From assembly GCF_013282575.1 (NCBI RefSeq), contig NZ_JAAAYE010000013.1, positions 61,703-125,702 of the forward strand: a DNA stretch of 64,000 nt, given 5' to 3'. This document shows positions 47,448 through 57,585 of this stretch, piece after piece. The notes beneath the pieces are model-generated. The model did no database searches. It had not been told where the DNA came from and worked only from the letters and a program-made list of their open reading frames with translations. A program made the translations under genes and the position numbers. The stretch comes from Paraburkholderia sp. NMBU_R16. GTDB taxonomy: Bacteria; Pseudomonadota; Gammaproteobacteria; Burkholderiales; Burkholderiaceae. Every line of letters starts with the position of its first letter. The stretch's first letter is position 1.

Positions 47448-48929
47448 ATGCAAAACGCCTCTATGTCACTCCTTCTGCCCGACGCGCTGGTCATGGTGGC
47501 CGCCGTTGTTGCGTGGCTGAACGAAACGTTCGTCGGCGATCGCGGCCGCCGCGTCACCTATTTGATCGCGGTGCTCGGTTCGCTCGTCGCGGGTGTCTGG
47601 TTCACGACGCTCGTCTTCGATCCCAATGCGCAGTCGCAGTATTTCTTCTCGCATATGTACGTCGTCGATGGTTTTGCGAGCGCGATGAAAGCCGTCGTCT
47701 CGCTGGGCTATGCGGTGACGATGATCTACTCGCGCCAATACCTCGAGGACCGCGACCTGTTCCGCGGCGACTACATGCTGCTTGGCATGTTCGCGCTGCT
47801 TGGACAGCTCGTGATGATTTCGGGCAGCAACTTCCTCACGCTGTATCTGGGCTTGGAGTTGATGTCGCTCTCGCTGTACGCGGCTATCGCGCTGCGCCGC
47901 GACGCATCGCAGTCGAACGAAGCGGCCATGAAGTATTACGTTCTTGGTGCGCTGGCTTCCGGCTTCCTGCTCTATGGCATTTCGATGCTGTACGGCGCGA
48001 CGGGATCGCTCGATCTCGGCGAAGTGCTGAAGGCCGTGGCATCGGGCCGGATCAACAACGCCGTGCTGCTTTTCGGCGTGATCTTCATCGTGGCCGGCAT
48101 CGCCTTCAAGATGGGTGCCGTACCGTTCCATATGTGGGTGCCCGATGTCTACCACGGGGCGCCTACCGCGATGACGCTGCTCGTCGGCGGTGGACCGAAG
48201 GTGGCGGCGTTCGCGTGGGGCCTGCGCTTTCTCGTGATGGGCCTGCTGCCGCTCGCGGTCGACTGGCAGGAAATGCTCGTGATTCTCGCGGCGCTTTCGC
48301 TGATCGTCGGCAATATCACCGGTATCGCGCAGCGCAACGTCAAGCGTATGCTCGCGTACTCGGCCATCTCGAACATGGGCTTCGTGCTGCTCGGCCTGCT
48401 GGCCGGCGTTGTCGACGGCAAGGCGGAAGGCATGGCCAACGCCTATAGCTCGGCGATGTTCTACAGCATCATCTACTTCCTCACGACGCTCGGTTCGTTC
48501 GGTATCGTGATGTTGCTGGCCCGGCGCGACTTCGAGGCCGAAACGCTCGACGACTTCAAGGGCTTGAACAAGCGCAGCCCCGTGTTTGCGTTCGTGATGA
48601 TGGCGATGATGTTCTCGCTCGCCGGCATCCCGCCGACGGTCGGCTTTTACGCGAAGCTCGCCGTGCTCGAGGCCGCGATGAATGCAGGGCTCACGTGGTT
48701 GACCGTGCTGGCGGTGATCACCTCGCTGTTCGGCGCGTTCTACTATCTGCGCATCGTCAAGCTCATGTACTTCGACGCGCCGCAAGACGCCAGCCCGATC
48801 GCGAGCCCGGCTGCCAACCGGTGGCTGCTTGCCGCCAACGGCGTTGCGGTGCTCGTGCTCGGCATCGTGCCGGGCCCGCTGATGACGCTTTGCCTGAACG
48901 CGGTCGCACACTCGCTGCCTGCAATTTGA
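47448..48929 (+). CDS. nuoN: NADH-quinone oxidoreductase subunit N
   Basis: Third antiporter-like subunit (493 residues). YLGLELMSLSLYAAIALRRD, GAVPFHMWVPDVYHGAPTAM and LAYSAISNMGFVLLGLLAG are present. Starts ATG 47448 after AGCGGAGGAACG; ATG 47463 is an alternative. Last true complex I gene of the operon. Confidence 0.97.
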   Translation: MQNASMSLLLPDALVMVAAVVAWLNETFVGDRGRRVTYLIAVLGSLVAGVWFTTLVFDPNAQSQYFFSHMYVVDGFASAMKAVVSLGYAVTMIYSRQYLEDRDLFRGDYMLLGMFALLGQLVMISGSNFLTLYLGLELMSLSLYAAIALRRDASQSNEAAMKYYVLGALASGFLLYGISMLYGATGSLDLGEVLKAVASGRINNAVLLFGVIFIVAGIAFKMGAVPFHMWVPDVYHGAPTAMTLLVGGGPKVAAFAWGLRFLVMGLLPLAVDWQEMLVILAALSLIVGNITGIAQRNVKRMLAYSAISNMGFVLLGLLAGVVDGKAEGMANAYSSAMFYSIIYFLTTLGSFGIVMLLARRDFEAETLDDFKGLNKRSPVFAFVMMAMMFSLAGIPPTVGFYAKLAVLEAAMNAGLTWLTVLAVITSLFGAFYYLRIVKLMYFDAPQDASPIASPAANRWLLAANGVAVLVLGIVPGPLMTLCLNAVAHSLPAI

Positions 48930-49031
48930 TGAGGCGCTCACCATCGTTCGCTGCCCAGGAAGCGGGCGTCAGCCTCCCTTGGGCGGGAACCGGCGACCGA
49001 AGGAAGTCCCCTTCGGGGACAGGAGGCTGAG

Positions 49032-49328
49032 ATGTCGGCGGCGGGCTGGTTTATCGTATTGTTGGCGGTCGTGGCCGCCAACTTGCCGTTCGTGAATCAA
49101 CGGCTTTTCGCTCTCGCGCCGCTCGGCGCCGCGAAAAAAAGCGCCTGGATTCGAATTGGCGAATTGATCGTGCTGTATTTTGTCGTGGGCGCGCTGGGCC
49201 TTATGCTGGAAGCGCGTGCGGGCAATCGATTCGATCAGGGCTGGCAGTTTTACGCGATTACGTTCTGCCTGTTCGTGGTGTTCGCGTTTCCCGGTTTCAC
49301 GTTCCAATATCTCGTCAAGCGCCGTTGA
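49032..49328 (+). CDS. DUF2818 membrane protein
   Basis: 98-residue protein with three hydrophobic segments (AGWFIVLLAVVAANLPFVN, LIVLYFVVGALGLMLEA, FYAITFCLFVVFAFPGFTF). DUF2818 proteins follow nuoN in many betaproteobacteria, which suggests an accessory role in complex I, unproven. ACAGGAGGCTGAG gives a strong ribosome site. Confidence 0.9.
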   Translation: MSAAGWFIVLLAVVAANLPFVNQRLFALAPLGAAKKSAWIRIGELIVLYFVVGALGLMLEARAGNRFDQGWQFYAITFCLFVVFAFPGFTFQYLVKRR

Positions 49329-49371
49329 CGGCCGAGTGCGGTCAGACGGCTCGTTTTCCGGAGAGCAGCAG

Positions 49372-49986
49372 ATGGCTCAATTGCCCGATCACGATCACGA
49401 CGCGTCGCTGACGGAAACGCGCATCGGTAGCGAGACGGTCCACGAGGGCTCGTTTCTTCACGTCAAACGCGATACGGTGCGCCTGCCCGACGGCAAACTC
49501 GCCACGCGCGAGTACGTGCAGCATCCGGGCGCTGTCATGGTGATTCCGATGTTCGACGATGGGCGCGTGCTGCTCGAGCGCCAATACCGGTATCCGATCG
49601 GGCGCGTGATGATCGAATACCCGGCGGGCAAGCTCGATGCGGATGAAGGCGCGCTGGCTTGCGCCAAGCGCGAGTTGCAGGAGGAAACGGGCTATACGGC
49701 GCGCGAATTCCTCTTTCTCACTCGCATCCATCCGATCATTTCCTATTCGACAGAGTTTATCGATCTCTTTCTGGCGCGCGGCCTGGTCGAAGGCGAACCG
49801 GCGCTCGACGACGGCGAATTTCTCGATACGTTCATCACCGATGTGCCGCAGATGTTCGAATGGATCCGCACGGGCGAAATCAGCGACGTGAAGACGATCA
49901 TTGGCACGATGTGGCTCGAGAAGCTGCTATCCGGTGCCTGGCAGCCTGCCGGCGAGCAACAGTCGACGCCTGCCTCGGACGCTTGA
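49372..49986 (+). CDS. NUDIX hydrolase, ADP-ribose pyrophosphatase-like
   Basis: 204-residue nucleotide-sugar pyrophosphatase type enzyme. The full NUDIX box is visible from Gly86 to Tyr108 (G, Glu92, then REL and EETGY), and the preceding YPIGRVMIEYPAGKLD is typical of ADP-ribose hydrolases. Likely cleans up ADP-ribose near the NAD-consuming genes, an inference. It follows DUF2818 by 43 bases. Confidence 0.92.
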   Translation: MAQLPDHDHDASLTETRIGSETVHEGSFLHVKRDTVRLPDGKLATREYVQHPGAVMVIPMFDDGRVLLERQYRYPIGRVMIEYPAGKLDADEGALACAKRELQEETGYTAREFLFLTRIHPIISYSTEFIDLFLARGLVEGEPALDDGEFLDTFITDVPQMFEWIRTGEISDVKTIIGTMWLEKLLSGAWQPAGEQQSTPASDA

Positions 49987-50083
49987 AGCACCGCGCACTC
50001 GCGCCTGCGCCCGGTTTTCGGCAAACCGCTCGCCAAAAACGATTTCGCGCTACACTTGGCTGCACGTTTGCTCCCAATCCACC

Positions 50084-50563
50084 ATGAAGGTCCTCGATTT
50101 ACAGTGCTCGCAGGGTCATCGGTTCGAAGGCTGGTTCGCTTCCGCCGATGACTTCGAATCCCAGTTGTCGCGCAAATTGGTCGAATGCCCGATATGCGCC
50201 GCGACTGAGGTGAGCCGTTTACCGTCGGCGCCGCGGCTCAATCTGTCCGGCGCGACGAATACGCAGAACGATGCCGGCCGCCGTGCCGCGCACTCGCGGG
50301 ACGACGAGCGCGGCGGTTCGGTGCCGGAGCGCATACGCGAGATCGAGGCCCAAGCGATGCGCGCATTGCGCGAAGTGCTCGGGAAGACCGAGAACGTCGG
50401 CGAGCGCTTCGCCGAGGAAGCGCGCCGTATCCATTACAACGAGGCGCCTGCCCGCAACATCCGTGGCGTCGCCACACCCGAAGATGCACGCTCGCTCGTG
50501 GAAGAGGGCATCGAAGTCCTGCCTGTGCCCGGTGCGTGGGTGCCCAAGGAAACACTGCAATAG
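50084..50563 (+). CDS. DUF1178 family protein
   Basis: 159-residue soluble protein of unknown function. The N-terminus MKVLDLQCSQGHRFEGWF and CPICAATEVSRLPSAP hold four Cys/His that form a rubredoxin-like zinc site, and the C-terminus GIEVLPVPGAWVPKE is conserved. Length normal for DUF1178. Confidence 0.9.
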   Translation: MKVLDLQCSQGHRFEGWFASADDFESQLSRKLVECPICAATEVSRLPSAPRLNLSGATNTQNDAGRRAAHSRDDERGGSVPERIREIEAQAMRALREVLGKTENVGERFAEEARRIHYNEAPARNIRGVATPEDARSLVEEGIEVLPVPGAWVPKETLQ

Positions 50564-50681
50564 CGCGGTAGACCGTTCGGCGTCTTGCGCGGTTCTCGCG
50601 CCGTCTCCATACTCCTCGTGTACTTTTTGAAGACGCCGCGGCTTTGTGCGATGCGGATCTCATTCAACGGGAGACAGCGAG

Positions 50682-51155
50682 ATGGGTGTGAGCTTTGAGG
50701 ACCTCGAAGTCGGCGCGCGCAAGGAAATCGGCGCGCATACGTTCACGCATGAAGAGATCGTCGAATTTGCCACCCGGTACGATCCTCAACCCTTCCATGT
50801 CGATGAAATCGCGGCGCATGCTTCGCCCTATTGCGGGCTGATTGCAAGCGGCTGGCATACCTGCTCCGTGCTCATGAGCATTTTTGTGCACAAGATGCTC
50901 GAAGGCTCGACTTCGATGGGCTCGCCGGGTGTCGACGAAATCCGCTGGGTGAAGCCTGTGCGACCGGGCGACACGATCCATCTTTTCATCTCCGTACTCG
51001 ACAAGCGTGTGCTCGCAAGCCGTCCCGATCGCGGCATTGCGTCGATGTTGTGGGAAGGCGTCAATCAGGCCGGTGAAACCGCTGTCAGCGTGCGATCGAA
51101 AGTTATCTTCGGCTTGCGCGGTGAGCAGCCCGACGCCTCCGGAGCGCCCGCATGA
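50682..51155 (+). CDS. MaoC-like dehydratase, first copy
   Basis: 157-residue hot-dog-fold protein of the (R)-enoyl-CoA hydratase group. The catalytic motif is seen as DPQPFHVDEIAAHASPYCGL with Asp and His, followed by IASGWHTCSVLM. GGGAGACAGCGAG is the ribosome site. It overlaps the next MaoC gene by four bases; the two could form a heterodimer. Confidence 0.9.
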   Translation: MGVSFEDLEVGARKEIGAHTFTHEEIVEFATRYDPQPFHVDEIAAHASPYCGLIASGWHTCSVLMSIFVHKMLEGSTSMGSPGVDEIRWVKPVRPGDTIHLFISVLDKRVLASRPDRGIASMLWEGVNQAGETAVSVRSKVIFGLRGEQPDASGAPA

Positions 51156-51664
51156 GCACCGCCGCGCGAGTCGGCGGGCGCGAGGGCGACGGCGACGGCG
51201 ACAACCGGCCGGTCGAGATTGCCAGCGCGGCCCAGTTGCGCGCGCTGATCGGCGCCGAGCCGATCGTGAGCGCCGCAGTGACAATCGAGCAGGCACGGAT
51301 CGATGCGTTCGCCGATGTGACCGGCGATCGCCAATGGATTCACGTCGATGCCGAGCGCGCCCGGCGCGAGTCGCCTTGCGGCGGCACGGTTGCGCATGGG
51401 TTCTTGACCCTGTCGTTGATTCCGGCGCTGTTGATGCAAACGGTTCACATCGCGCATCGCATGGGCGTGAACTATGGGCTCAATCGCGTGCGGTTTCCGT
51501 CGGCGGTGCGCGTCGGTGCGCGACTCAAAGCCCGATTCGTCGTCGTCGATGCGAGCGATCTGCCCGACGGTGCGCTGCAGGTCACCTGGGATGTCGCCGT
51601 CGAAGCGCTGGACGAGCCGAAACCCGCGTGCGTCGCTCAGCTCCTCACGCGGCATTACTTCTGA
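51152..51664 (+). CDS. MaoC-like dehydratase, second copy
   Basis: 170-residue hot-dog protein. Motif DVTGDRQWIHVDAERA, then SPCGGTVAHGFLTLSLIPAL, is the hydratase motif (Asp, His, Ser/Gly). An extra Gly/Asp-rich N-terminus of about 25 residues is present. Translationally coupled to the first copy; the pair probably acts on CoA thioesters together with the fatty acid genes at 52.5-55.7 kb, which is a guess. Confidence 0.9.
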   Translation: MSTAARVGGREGDGDGDNRPVEIASAAQLRALIGAEPIVSAAVTIEQARIDAFADVTGDRQWIHVDAERARRESPCGGTVAHGFLTLSLIPALLMQTVHIAHRMGVNYGLNRVRFPSAVRVGARLKARFVVVDASDLPDGALQVTWDVAVEALDEPKPACVAQLLTRHYF

Positions 51665-51715
51665 TCGCGGTTTCGCTCGGGCACGGGCTCCGGCTCGAGC
51701 GCGCCCGTGCTCGCG

Positions 51716-52408
51716 TCAGTGCTTGGCGTATTGCGTCGCGCCGAACAGGATGTCTCTCGCTTTGTCGTCGGTCAACGCTCGCCTTGCGGATGCCAGCACT
51801 TCCACTCCGCGTTGTACGGCCGGGCGCGCGGCGATCGCTTCGTGCCAGCGCTTGACGTTCGGGAACTCCGCCAGTTCGATGCCCTGGTTTTGCCATGAAC
51901 GCGTCCACGGAAAGCTCGCGATATCGGCAATCGTGTACTCGTCGCTGGCCAGGTACTGCGTTTTGCCGAGCTGCTTGTCCATTACGCCGTAGAGACGTTT
52001 CGCTTCGTTCGTATAGCGGTTGACCGCGTATTCGATCTTCTCGGGCGCGTAGATGCGGAAGTGGTGGGCCTGCCCCAACATCGGACCGAGGCCACCCATC
52101 TGGAACATCAGCCACTGAAGCGTCGCATAGCGTGCGGCCGGCGCCTGCGGCAGGAATCGGCCCGTTTTCTCGGCCAGATAAATGAGAATGGCCCCGGACT
52201 CGAACACCGACAGCGGCTTGCCTTCCGGGCCGTCCGAATCGACGATGGCGGGAATCTTGTTGTTCGGGCTGATGGCGAGAAACTCGGGCTTGAATTGATC
52301 GCCGGCGCCGATATCGACGGGATGGACGCGATATTCGAGGCCCGTCTCCTCGAGCATGATATGAACTTTGTGGCCGTTCGGCGTTGCCCAACTGTAAGCG
52401 TCGATCAT
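51716..52408 (-). CDS. Glutathione S-transferase family protein (YfcG/YghU-like)
   Basis: 230-residue GST of the Nu class. The thioredoxin-like half begins MIDAYSWATPNGHKVHIML, with the conserved Asn/Thr and the SPNNKIPAIVD cis-Pro loop; the helical domain has NRYTNEAKRLYGVMDKQL. Nu-class enzymes act as disulfide reductases. CGAGGAG precedes the ATG at 52408. Confidence 0.92.
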   Translation of the reverse strand: MIDAYSWATPNGHKVHIMLEETGLEYRVHPVDIGAGDQFKPEFLAISPNNKIPAIVDSDGPEGKPLSVFESGAILIYLAEKTGRFLPQAPAARYATLQWLMFQMGGLGPMLGQAHHFRIYAPEKIEYAVNRYTNEAKRLYGVMDKQLGKTQYLASDEYTIADIASFPWTRSWQNQGIELAEFPNVKRWHEAIAARPAVQRGVEVLASARRALTDDKARDILFGATQYAKH

Positions 52409-52530
52409 GGCTGCTCCTCGGAAGGCCGGTGCCGGAACGTTGGGCACCGATCGAGTCGCAAATTAGCATAGAAGCTTCGTGCTCGCAGATGGCCGCGCAA
52501 AGGCCATGGCGGCGATACGGACAACATCGC

Positions 52531-53772
52531 TCAAGCCGGCTCGGTCGTGTCCGATAGCGGCGCATGGCGCGCAAGCTCGAGCTTGGCGATCGCGTTGCGA
52601 TGCACTTCGTCCGGACCGTCGGCGAAGCGCAACATGCGCGCACACGCGTACGCGTAAGCGAGCGGAAAATCGTCGCTGACGCCTGCGCCGCCATGCGCTT
52701 GTATCGCCCAATCGATGACCTGGCATGCCATGTTCGGTGCGACCACTTTGATCATCGCGATTTCGGCGCGCGCGCCCTTGTTGCCGACGGTATCCATCAT
52801 GTAAGCCGCCTTCAGCGTGAGCAAGCGCGCCTGCTCGATGGCGCAGCGCGCCTCGGCGATGCGTTCCTGCGTGACGGTTTGCGCGGCGATGGGCTTGCCG
52901 AACGCGATACGCTCGGACGCACGCCTGCACATCAGCTCGAGCGCCCGCTCGGCCAGCCCAACGAGCCGCATGCAGTGATGGATGCGGCCCGGGCCGAGCC
53001 TGCCCTGCGCGATTTCGAAACCGCGGCCTTCGCCCAGCAACAGGTTGGCTGCGGGGACGCGCACGTTCTCGAGCGTAATCTCCATATGGCCGTGCGGCGC
53101 ATCGTCGTACCCGAACACATTGAGCGGACGATGAACGGTGACGCCGGGCGTATCGGCCGGCACGAGAATCATCGATTGCTGGGCGTGCTTCGGAGCGTCG
53201 GGATTCGTCTTGCCCATGACGATGTAGAGCTTGCAGCGCGGATCGCCCGCACCGGAGGACCACCATTTACGTCCGTTGACGACATAGTCGTCCCCGTCAC
53301 GTTCGATCCGCGTGCGGATATTGGTCGCATCCGACGATGCCACTTCGGGCTCGGTCATGAGGAACGCCGAGCGGATCTCGCCAGCCAGCAACGGCTCGAG
53401 CCACGCTCCCTTGTGAGCGTCGCTGCCGTACCGTTCCAGCGTTTCCATGTTGCCCGTATCGGGCGCATTGCAATTGAATACTTCGGGAGCCCACGGCACT
53501 CGTCCCATGATCTCGGCAAGCGGCGCGTATTCGAGGTTCGTCAGCCCCGCGCCCCGGGTCGAATCGGGCAGAAAGAGATTCCACAGGCCTTCGTCGCGCG
53601 CTTGCGCTTTCAGTGTCTCCACGAGCGTCGTCGGCACCCATGGATTACCGTCGCGCCGATTTCGGGCCACTTCCTCGGCAAACGCACTCTCGTTGGGATA
53701 GATGTATTGGTCGAAGAACGCGAGAAGCCGCGCGCGCAGCGCCTGAACGTTCGGAGCGTAGTCGAAATTCAT
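52531..53772 (-). CDS. Acyl-CoA dehydrogenase (ACAD10/11-like)
   Basis: 413-residue FAD enzyme that introduces the alpha-beta double bond in acyl-CoA. Segments [39 protein letters not shown]-like [27 protein letters not shown] and [18 protein letters not shown] are hallmarks. ATG 53772 excludes a long upstream frame. Lies after the APH-like kinase gene, a pairing seen in ACAD10/11 proteins where both are fused. Confidence 0.93.
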   Translation of the reverse strand: MNFDYAPNVQALRARLLAFFDQYIYPNESAFAEEVARNRRDGNPWVPTTLVETLKAQARDEGLWNLFLPDSTRGAGLTNLEYAPLAEIMGRVPWAPEVFNCNAPDTGNMETLERYGSDAHKGAWLEPLLAGEIRSAFLMTEPEVASSDATNIRTRIERDGDDYVVNGRKWWSSGAGDPRCKLYIVMGKTNPDAPKHAQQSMILVPADTPGVTVHRPLNVFGYDDAPHGHMEITLENVRVPAANLLLGEGRGFEIAQGRLGPGRIHHCMRLVGLAERALELMCRRASERIAFGKPIAAQTVTQERIAEARCAIEQARLLTLKAAYMMDTVGNKGARAEIAMIKVVAPNMACQVIDWAIQAHGGAGVSDDFPLAYAYACARMLRFADGPDEVHRNAIAKLELARHAPLSDTTEPA

Positions 53773-53792
53773 GTGAACCTCGCGGGAAGGAG

Positions 53793-54902
53793 TTATCGGA
53801 CCTTCTGTGCATATGACCAGGCGAGCTCCGCCATCGGCCGCGCACACCGACCGGCGTCGACGGCCTGTGCGCTCGCTGCCGTACCCACCGTGACGCGCTT
53901 CATGATGCCTTGGAGGATGGCGGCGATACGGAACATGTTGAACGCGAGGTAGAAATTCCAATCGCCGCCGATGGTGTATCCCGTGCGTTCGCAATACCGT
54001 TCGATGTAGCTTCGCTCGTCTGGAATACCGAGCGCAGCGAGATCGAGGCCCGCTATGCCGCGAAATGCTCGGGGTTCGACGTGCCACGCCATGACGTGAT
54101 ATGCGAAATCGACGATAGGGTCGCCGATCGTGGACAGCTCCCAGTCGAGCACGGCCAATACGCGCGGCTCGCTCGGATGGAAAATGAGGTTGTCGAGCCG
54201 ATAGTCGCCGTGGACGACGGCCACTCGTTGCTCCGTTTCGGCATTTGCCGGCAGGTGCGCCGGCAGCCATTCGATGAGCCGGTGCATGGCATCGATCGGT
54301 TCAGTCTCCGATGCTTCGTACTGCCTGCTCCACCGCGCGATCTGGCGCGCGAGGTAATGGCCCGGTTTGCCGAAGTCCGCGAGACCGATCGCGCCGACGT
54401 CGATCCGGTGCAGGGCCGCGATGACGCGATTCATCTCGTCATAGACCGATGCCCGTTGTGCCGGCGTCATGTCCGGCAACGATGGATCCCAAAGGACACG
54501 TCCCTCGACATGCTCCATCACATAGAAGGCGCGGCCGATCACCGTCTCGTCTTCGCACAGCGCCAGCATGCGCGCAACGGGGACAGCGCTCGCCGAGAGC
54601 GCATCCATGACGCGATATTCGCGCTCGATGGCATGCGCGGAGGGCAGCAGTTCGGCCTTCGGGCCGGGCTTCGAGCGCATGACATAACAGCGTCGCGGTG
54701 TGACGAGCTTGAACGTGGGGTTCGACTGGCCGCCGGCGAACTGTTCGACGGTAAGCGGGCCGGCAAATCCGTCGATGTGTTCGCGCAGCCAGCCCGACAG
54801 GGCGTCCGTGTCGAAGCGTTGACGCTCCGACACGGCGCGCGTTCCGATGAATGTCGAATAGTCCTGGTGCGAGTGGGGGCCGTGCGCTGCGCGCTGCGTC
54901 AT
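53793..54902 (-). CDS. APH-type phosphotransferase (ACAD10/11 kinase-like)
   Basis: 369-residue aminoglycoside-phosphotransferase-fold kinase. [16 protein letters not shown] is the nucleotide loop, [15 protein letters not shown] is the catalytic Brenner motif and [12 protein letters not shown] holds the metal Asp. In ACAD11 the equivalent domain phosphorylates 4-hydroxyacyl-CoAs so that the dehydrogenase domain can act on them. GGAGCGAAGAG precedes ATG 54902; 20 bases separate it from the dehydrogenase. Confidence 0.92.
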   Translation of the reverse strand: MTQRAAHGPHSHQDYSTFIGTRAVSERQRFDTDALSGWLREHIDGFAGPLTVEQFAGGQSNPTFKLVTPRRCYVMRSKPGPKAELLPSAHAIEREYRVMDALSASAVPVARMLALCEDETVIGRAFYVMEHVEGRVLWDPSLPDMTPAQRASVYDEMNRVIAALHRIDVGAIGLADFGKPGHYLARQIARWSRQYEASETEPIDAMHRLIEWLPAHLPANAETEQRVAVVHGDYRLDNLIFHPSEPRVLAVLDWELSTIGDPIVDFAYHVMAWHVEPRAFRGIAGLDLAALGIPDERSYIERYCERTGYTIGGDWNFYLAFNMFRIAAILQGIMKRVTVGTAASAQAVDAGRCARPMAELAWSYAQKVR

Positions 54903-54951
54903 CTCTTCGCTCCAATCGAGCCGGCGGCGCGGCGGGGCGTCGCGGACTCGT

Positions 54952-55740
54952 CTATCGATAGTGGGGGGCGCGTTTGTCGAGAAAGGCAGTGATGCCTTCG
55001 AGCGCATCCCGATGATGCAACGATGCCACGAAGTGCTCGCGCTCGGTGCTCAAGTGATCCGCGAGCGGCGCCTCGCGCGCCGTCGCGACGAGCGTCTTGA
55101 TCCTCGCGAATGCGTTCGGCGAACCGCGGCCCAACTCGTCGGCCCAGCCGATGGCGGCCTCGCGTGCCTGCCCCGGCTTGACCAACCGATTGACGACACC
55201 CAGCTGATGCAGCCGCTCGGCCGTAATGGTCTTCGCATCGAGCAGCAACTCGGTGGCGAGCTGCCGCGGCAATGCCTGACTGAGGAACCACGAGCCGCCG
55301 CCGTCCGGGGTCAGCCCGACGCGGGCGTACGACATGACGAACTTCGCGTCTTGCGCTGCGACGATCATGTCGCAGGCGAGCGCAAGCGAGAATCCGGCGC
55401 CCGCCGCCGCGCCCTCGACGGCAGCGATGACGGGCTTGGTCGAGGTACGCAGCGCCAGAATCCATTGCGCGAGCAAATCGATGCTTTGCGCCTGCACCGA
55501 AGCATCCTTTGCGCGATTTTCGAGCAGCCGGTTGAGGTTGCCGCCCGCGCAGAAAAAGTCGTCGGCGCCTGTCAATACGACTGCCCGAATGGACGGATCG
55601 CGCTCGGCGGTCTCGAGCGCCACGATCGCGGCGGCATACATGTCGGGGTGGAGCGCATTACGAGCGCCGGGGTTCGACAGCGTGAGAACCAGTGTCGAGT
55701 CGCTATCGGGCGGCCGTGCTGCCAGCAGTTCTGCGCTCAT
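54952..55740 (-). CDS. Enoyl-CoA hydratase/isomerase family protein
   Basis: 262-residue crotonase. EGAAAGAGFSLALACDM is the oxyanion region and ADDFFCAGGNLNRLL the first CoA loop. The catalytic region reads RVGLTPDGGGSWFL, with Asp rather than the hydratase Glu, as in PaaG-type isomerases. CTGGAGACTCC precedes the ATG. First gene of the ECH-APH-ACAD operon. Confidence 0.92.
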   Translation of the reverse strand: MSAELLAARPPDSDSTLVLTLSNPGARNALHPDMYAAAIVALETAERDPSIRAVVLTGADDFFCAGGNLNRLLENRAKDASVQAQSIDLLAQWILALRTSTKPVIAAVEGAAAGAGFSLALACDMIVAAQDAKFVMSYARVGLTPDGGGSWFLSQALPRQLATELLLDAKTITAERLHQLGVVNRLVKPGQAREAAIGWADELGRGSPNAFARIKTLVATAREAPLADHLSTEREHFVASLHHRDALEGITAFLDKRAPHYR

Positions 55741-55767
55741 GGAGTCTCCAGGTTCATTGTCTCGGTG

Positions 55768-56946
55768 TCAGAGGCGCGCGAGCCGTTCGAGGGCCTTCGC
55801 GAGCGTGTCCTCGCGCTTGGCGAAGCAAAAGCGCACGATGCCCGACTCGTGCGGTTCGTGGTAGAACGCCGACACCGGAATGGCTGCAACGCCGATCTCG
55901 CGCGTCAGCCACGTCGAAAATTCGGCCTCGGGCAGGTCGCTGATCGCCGAGTAATCGACACATTGAAAGTAGGTGCCTTCGCACGGCAACAGCTTGAAAC
56001 GAGAGCTTTGCAGACCGGCACGGAAAAAGTCGCGCTTGCGCTGATAAAAGGCCGGCAAGTCGAGATACGGCGCGGGGTCTTTCAGATAGTCGGCCAGTCC
56101 CACCTGCATCGGCGTGTTGACCGTGAACACGTTGAACTGATGCACCTTCCGGAATTCGGCGGTCAGCGCGGCCGGCGCAGCGACGTAACCGACTTTCCAG
56201 CCCGTCACATGAAACGTTTTGCCGAAGCTCGAGACGACGAAGCTGCGCTCCGCGAGGGCCGGATAGCGGGCCACGCTCTCGTGCGGCGCGCCGTCGTAGA
56301 CCATGTGTTCGTAGACTTCGTCCGACACGATCAGCGCGTTCGTGTCGCGCACGATGGCCTCCAGTTTGCGCATGTCGTCGGCATGCCAGACCGTGCCGGT
56401 CGGATTGTGCGGCGTATTGACGACGATGAGCCGCGTGCGCGGGGTGATGGCCGCCGCGAGCCGGTCGAAAGGAATCGCGTACTCGGGTGCCTCGAGCGTC
56501 ACGAAGACGGGTTTGCCGCCCGCGAGTTCGATCGAGGGAAGGTAGCTGTCGTAGGTCGGTTCGAGCACCACCACCTCATCGCCGGGATGCACCGTCGCAA
56601 GGATGGCGGTGAGCAGCGCCTGCGTGGCGCCTGCCGTGACCGTGATCTCGGTGTTCGGATCGTAGCGGTGCCCGTGCATGCGCGCGATCTTTCCCGCGAT
56701 CGCCTCGCGCAACGCGGGCACGCCGGCCATCGGGGGATATTGGTTATGCCCCGCGCGCATGGCGTGCGCGACGGCATCGATCACGCGCGGATCGCAATCG
56801 AAATCGGGAAACCCCTGGCCGAGATTGACGGCGCCATGTTCAGCGGCGAGCGCGCTCATGACGGTGAAGATCGTCGTGCCGACATCGGGCAGACGCGAGA
56901 CGAGTGCAAAAGGCGCGGAGTTCGTCAGGTCGGGCGAGGCATTCAT
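55768..56946 (-). CDS. PLP-dependent aminotransferase (methionine aminotransferase-like)
   Basis: 392-residue fold-type I aminotransferase of class I/II. NLGQGFPDFDCDPRVIDAVA, VTAGATQALLTAILA, NTPHNPTGTVW and SSFGKTFHVTGWKVGY with the Schiff-base Lys are intact. This pattern matches E. coli YbdL, which acts on methionine and keto-acids; specificity is not sure. Read toward the ECH gene, 27 bases away. Confidence 0.93.
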   Translation of the reverse strand: MNASPDLTNSAPFALVSRLPDVGTTIFTVMSALAAEHGAVNLGQGFPDFDCDPRVIDAVAHAMRAGHNQYPPMAGVPALREAIAGKIARMHGHRYDPNTEITVTAGATQALLTAILATVHPGDEVVVLEPTYDSYLPSIELAGGKPVFVTLEAPEYAIPFDRLAAAITPRTRLIVVNTPHNPTGTVWHADDMRKLEAIVRDTNALIVSDEVYEHMVYDGAPHESVARYPALAERSFVVSSFGKTFHVTGWKVGYVAAPAALTAEFRKVHQFNVFTVNTPMQVGLADYLKDPAPYLDLPAFYQRKRDFFRAGLQSSRFKLLPCEGTYFQCVDYSAISDLPEAEFSTWLTREIGVAAIPVSAFYHEPHESGIVRFCFAKREDTLAKALERLARL

Positions 56947-57036
56947 GGCGCGGTGCGTCTTGGCAATAAGGGTTGCGTGGAAGTTCCGTTTCCGTCGTGC
57001 ATGGTGCAAGTGCGGCGGCGAATCCTGGAGCCGCTG

Positions 57037-57528
57037 CTATGCGGGCGCGGGCATCGCCAAACCGCAGGCGGCCGCGAACGGCGCCGGCTGGGCGATCCGG
57101 AAGCCGAAGTCGCGGGACGTGCGTTTGTCGAGCTTGAGCAGGGCGCGATCCTTCGACACCAGCCAGTCGGCTCGGGCAGCGTGCGCCAACTCGAGGAATT
57201 TCTGATCGTCGCGATCCTTGCACTTGGGCAGCAGTGGGGCATTCGATGTCTCGCCCACGCCGTCTTTCATGACGGTGAGCCGCGCCACTGCGGCGAGTGC
57301 CGCGGCCTTGTCGAACGCGCGGCGCGCGAGATGCGGGTAATCGAGCACGTGCGCGAGCTCGGCCAGACATCGGGCATCGATCACGGCATCGAGCGCGCCG
57401 TTCGCGAGCGCGGCGTGGATCGGGCGCGTCGCGACATCGTCGAATACGAGGATATCGATCCAGACGTTCGAATCGAGAACCACGCGCGGCGTGCCGGACA
57501 CGGCATCTGAATCGGTAGGAGCAGGCAT
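57037..57528 (-). CDS. PIN domain protein, no adjacent antitoxin
   Basis: 163-residue PIN-fold protein of the TIGR00305 type annotated as a toxin component. The acidic active-site residues are seen in [16 protein letters not shown] (two Asp), [12 protein letters not shown] (Glu) and [13 protein letters not shown] (Asp). No small antitoxin gene lies next to it, so it may be a housekeeping nuclease. It is divergent from yaaA. Confidence 0.85.
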   Translation of the reverse strand: MPAPTDSDAVSGTPRVVLDSNVWIDILVFDDVATRPIHAALANGALDAVIDARCLAELAHVLDYPHLARRAFDKAAALAAVARLTVMKDGVGETSNAPLLPKCKDRDDQKFLELAHAARADWLVSKDRALLKLDKRTSRDFGFRIAQPAPFAAACGLAMPAPA

Positions 57529-57585
57529 TCGCTACAATCGGGCTTTTCGCATTCACGGCTCGGCACGGCGTGCCGGCAAGGCTCC

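Noticed and set aside
43841..48944. Three minus-strand frames of about 490-695 codons opposite nuoL, nuoM and nuoN
   Set aside because: Charged, low-complexity (His/Arg/Glu/Asp) translations typical of the antisense of membrane proteins; not genes.
50578..50638. 9-bp inverted repeat CGGCGTCTT/AAGACGCCG before the first MaoC gene
   Set aside because: 43-base loop and no other signal; likely chance or a weak terminator of the DUF1178 gene.
54961..57510. 849-codon plus-strand frame opposite enoyl-CoA hydratase, aminotransferase and PIN genes
   Set aside because: Spans three clear minus-strand genes; composition bias explains it.
57037..57528. Toxin-antitoxin operon around the PIN gene
   Set aside because: No small antitoxin ORF with ribosome site next to it; called a lone PIN protein instead.
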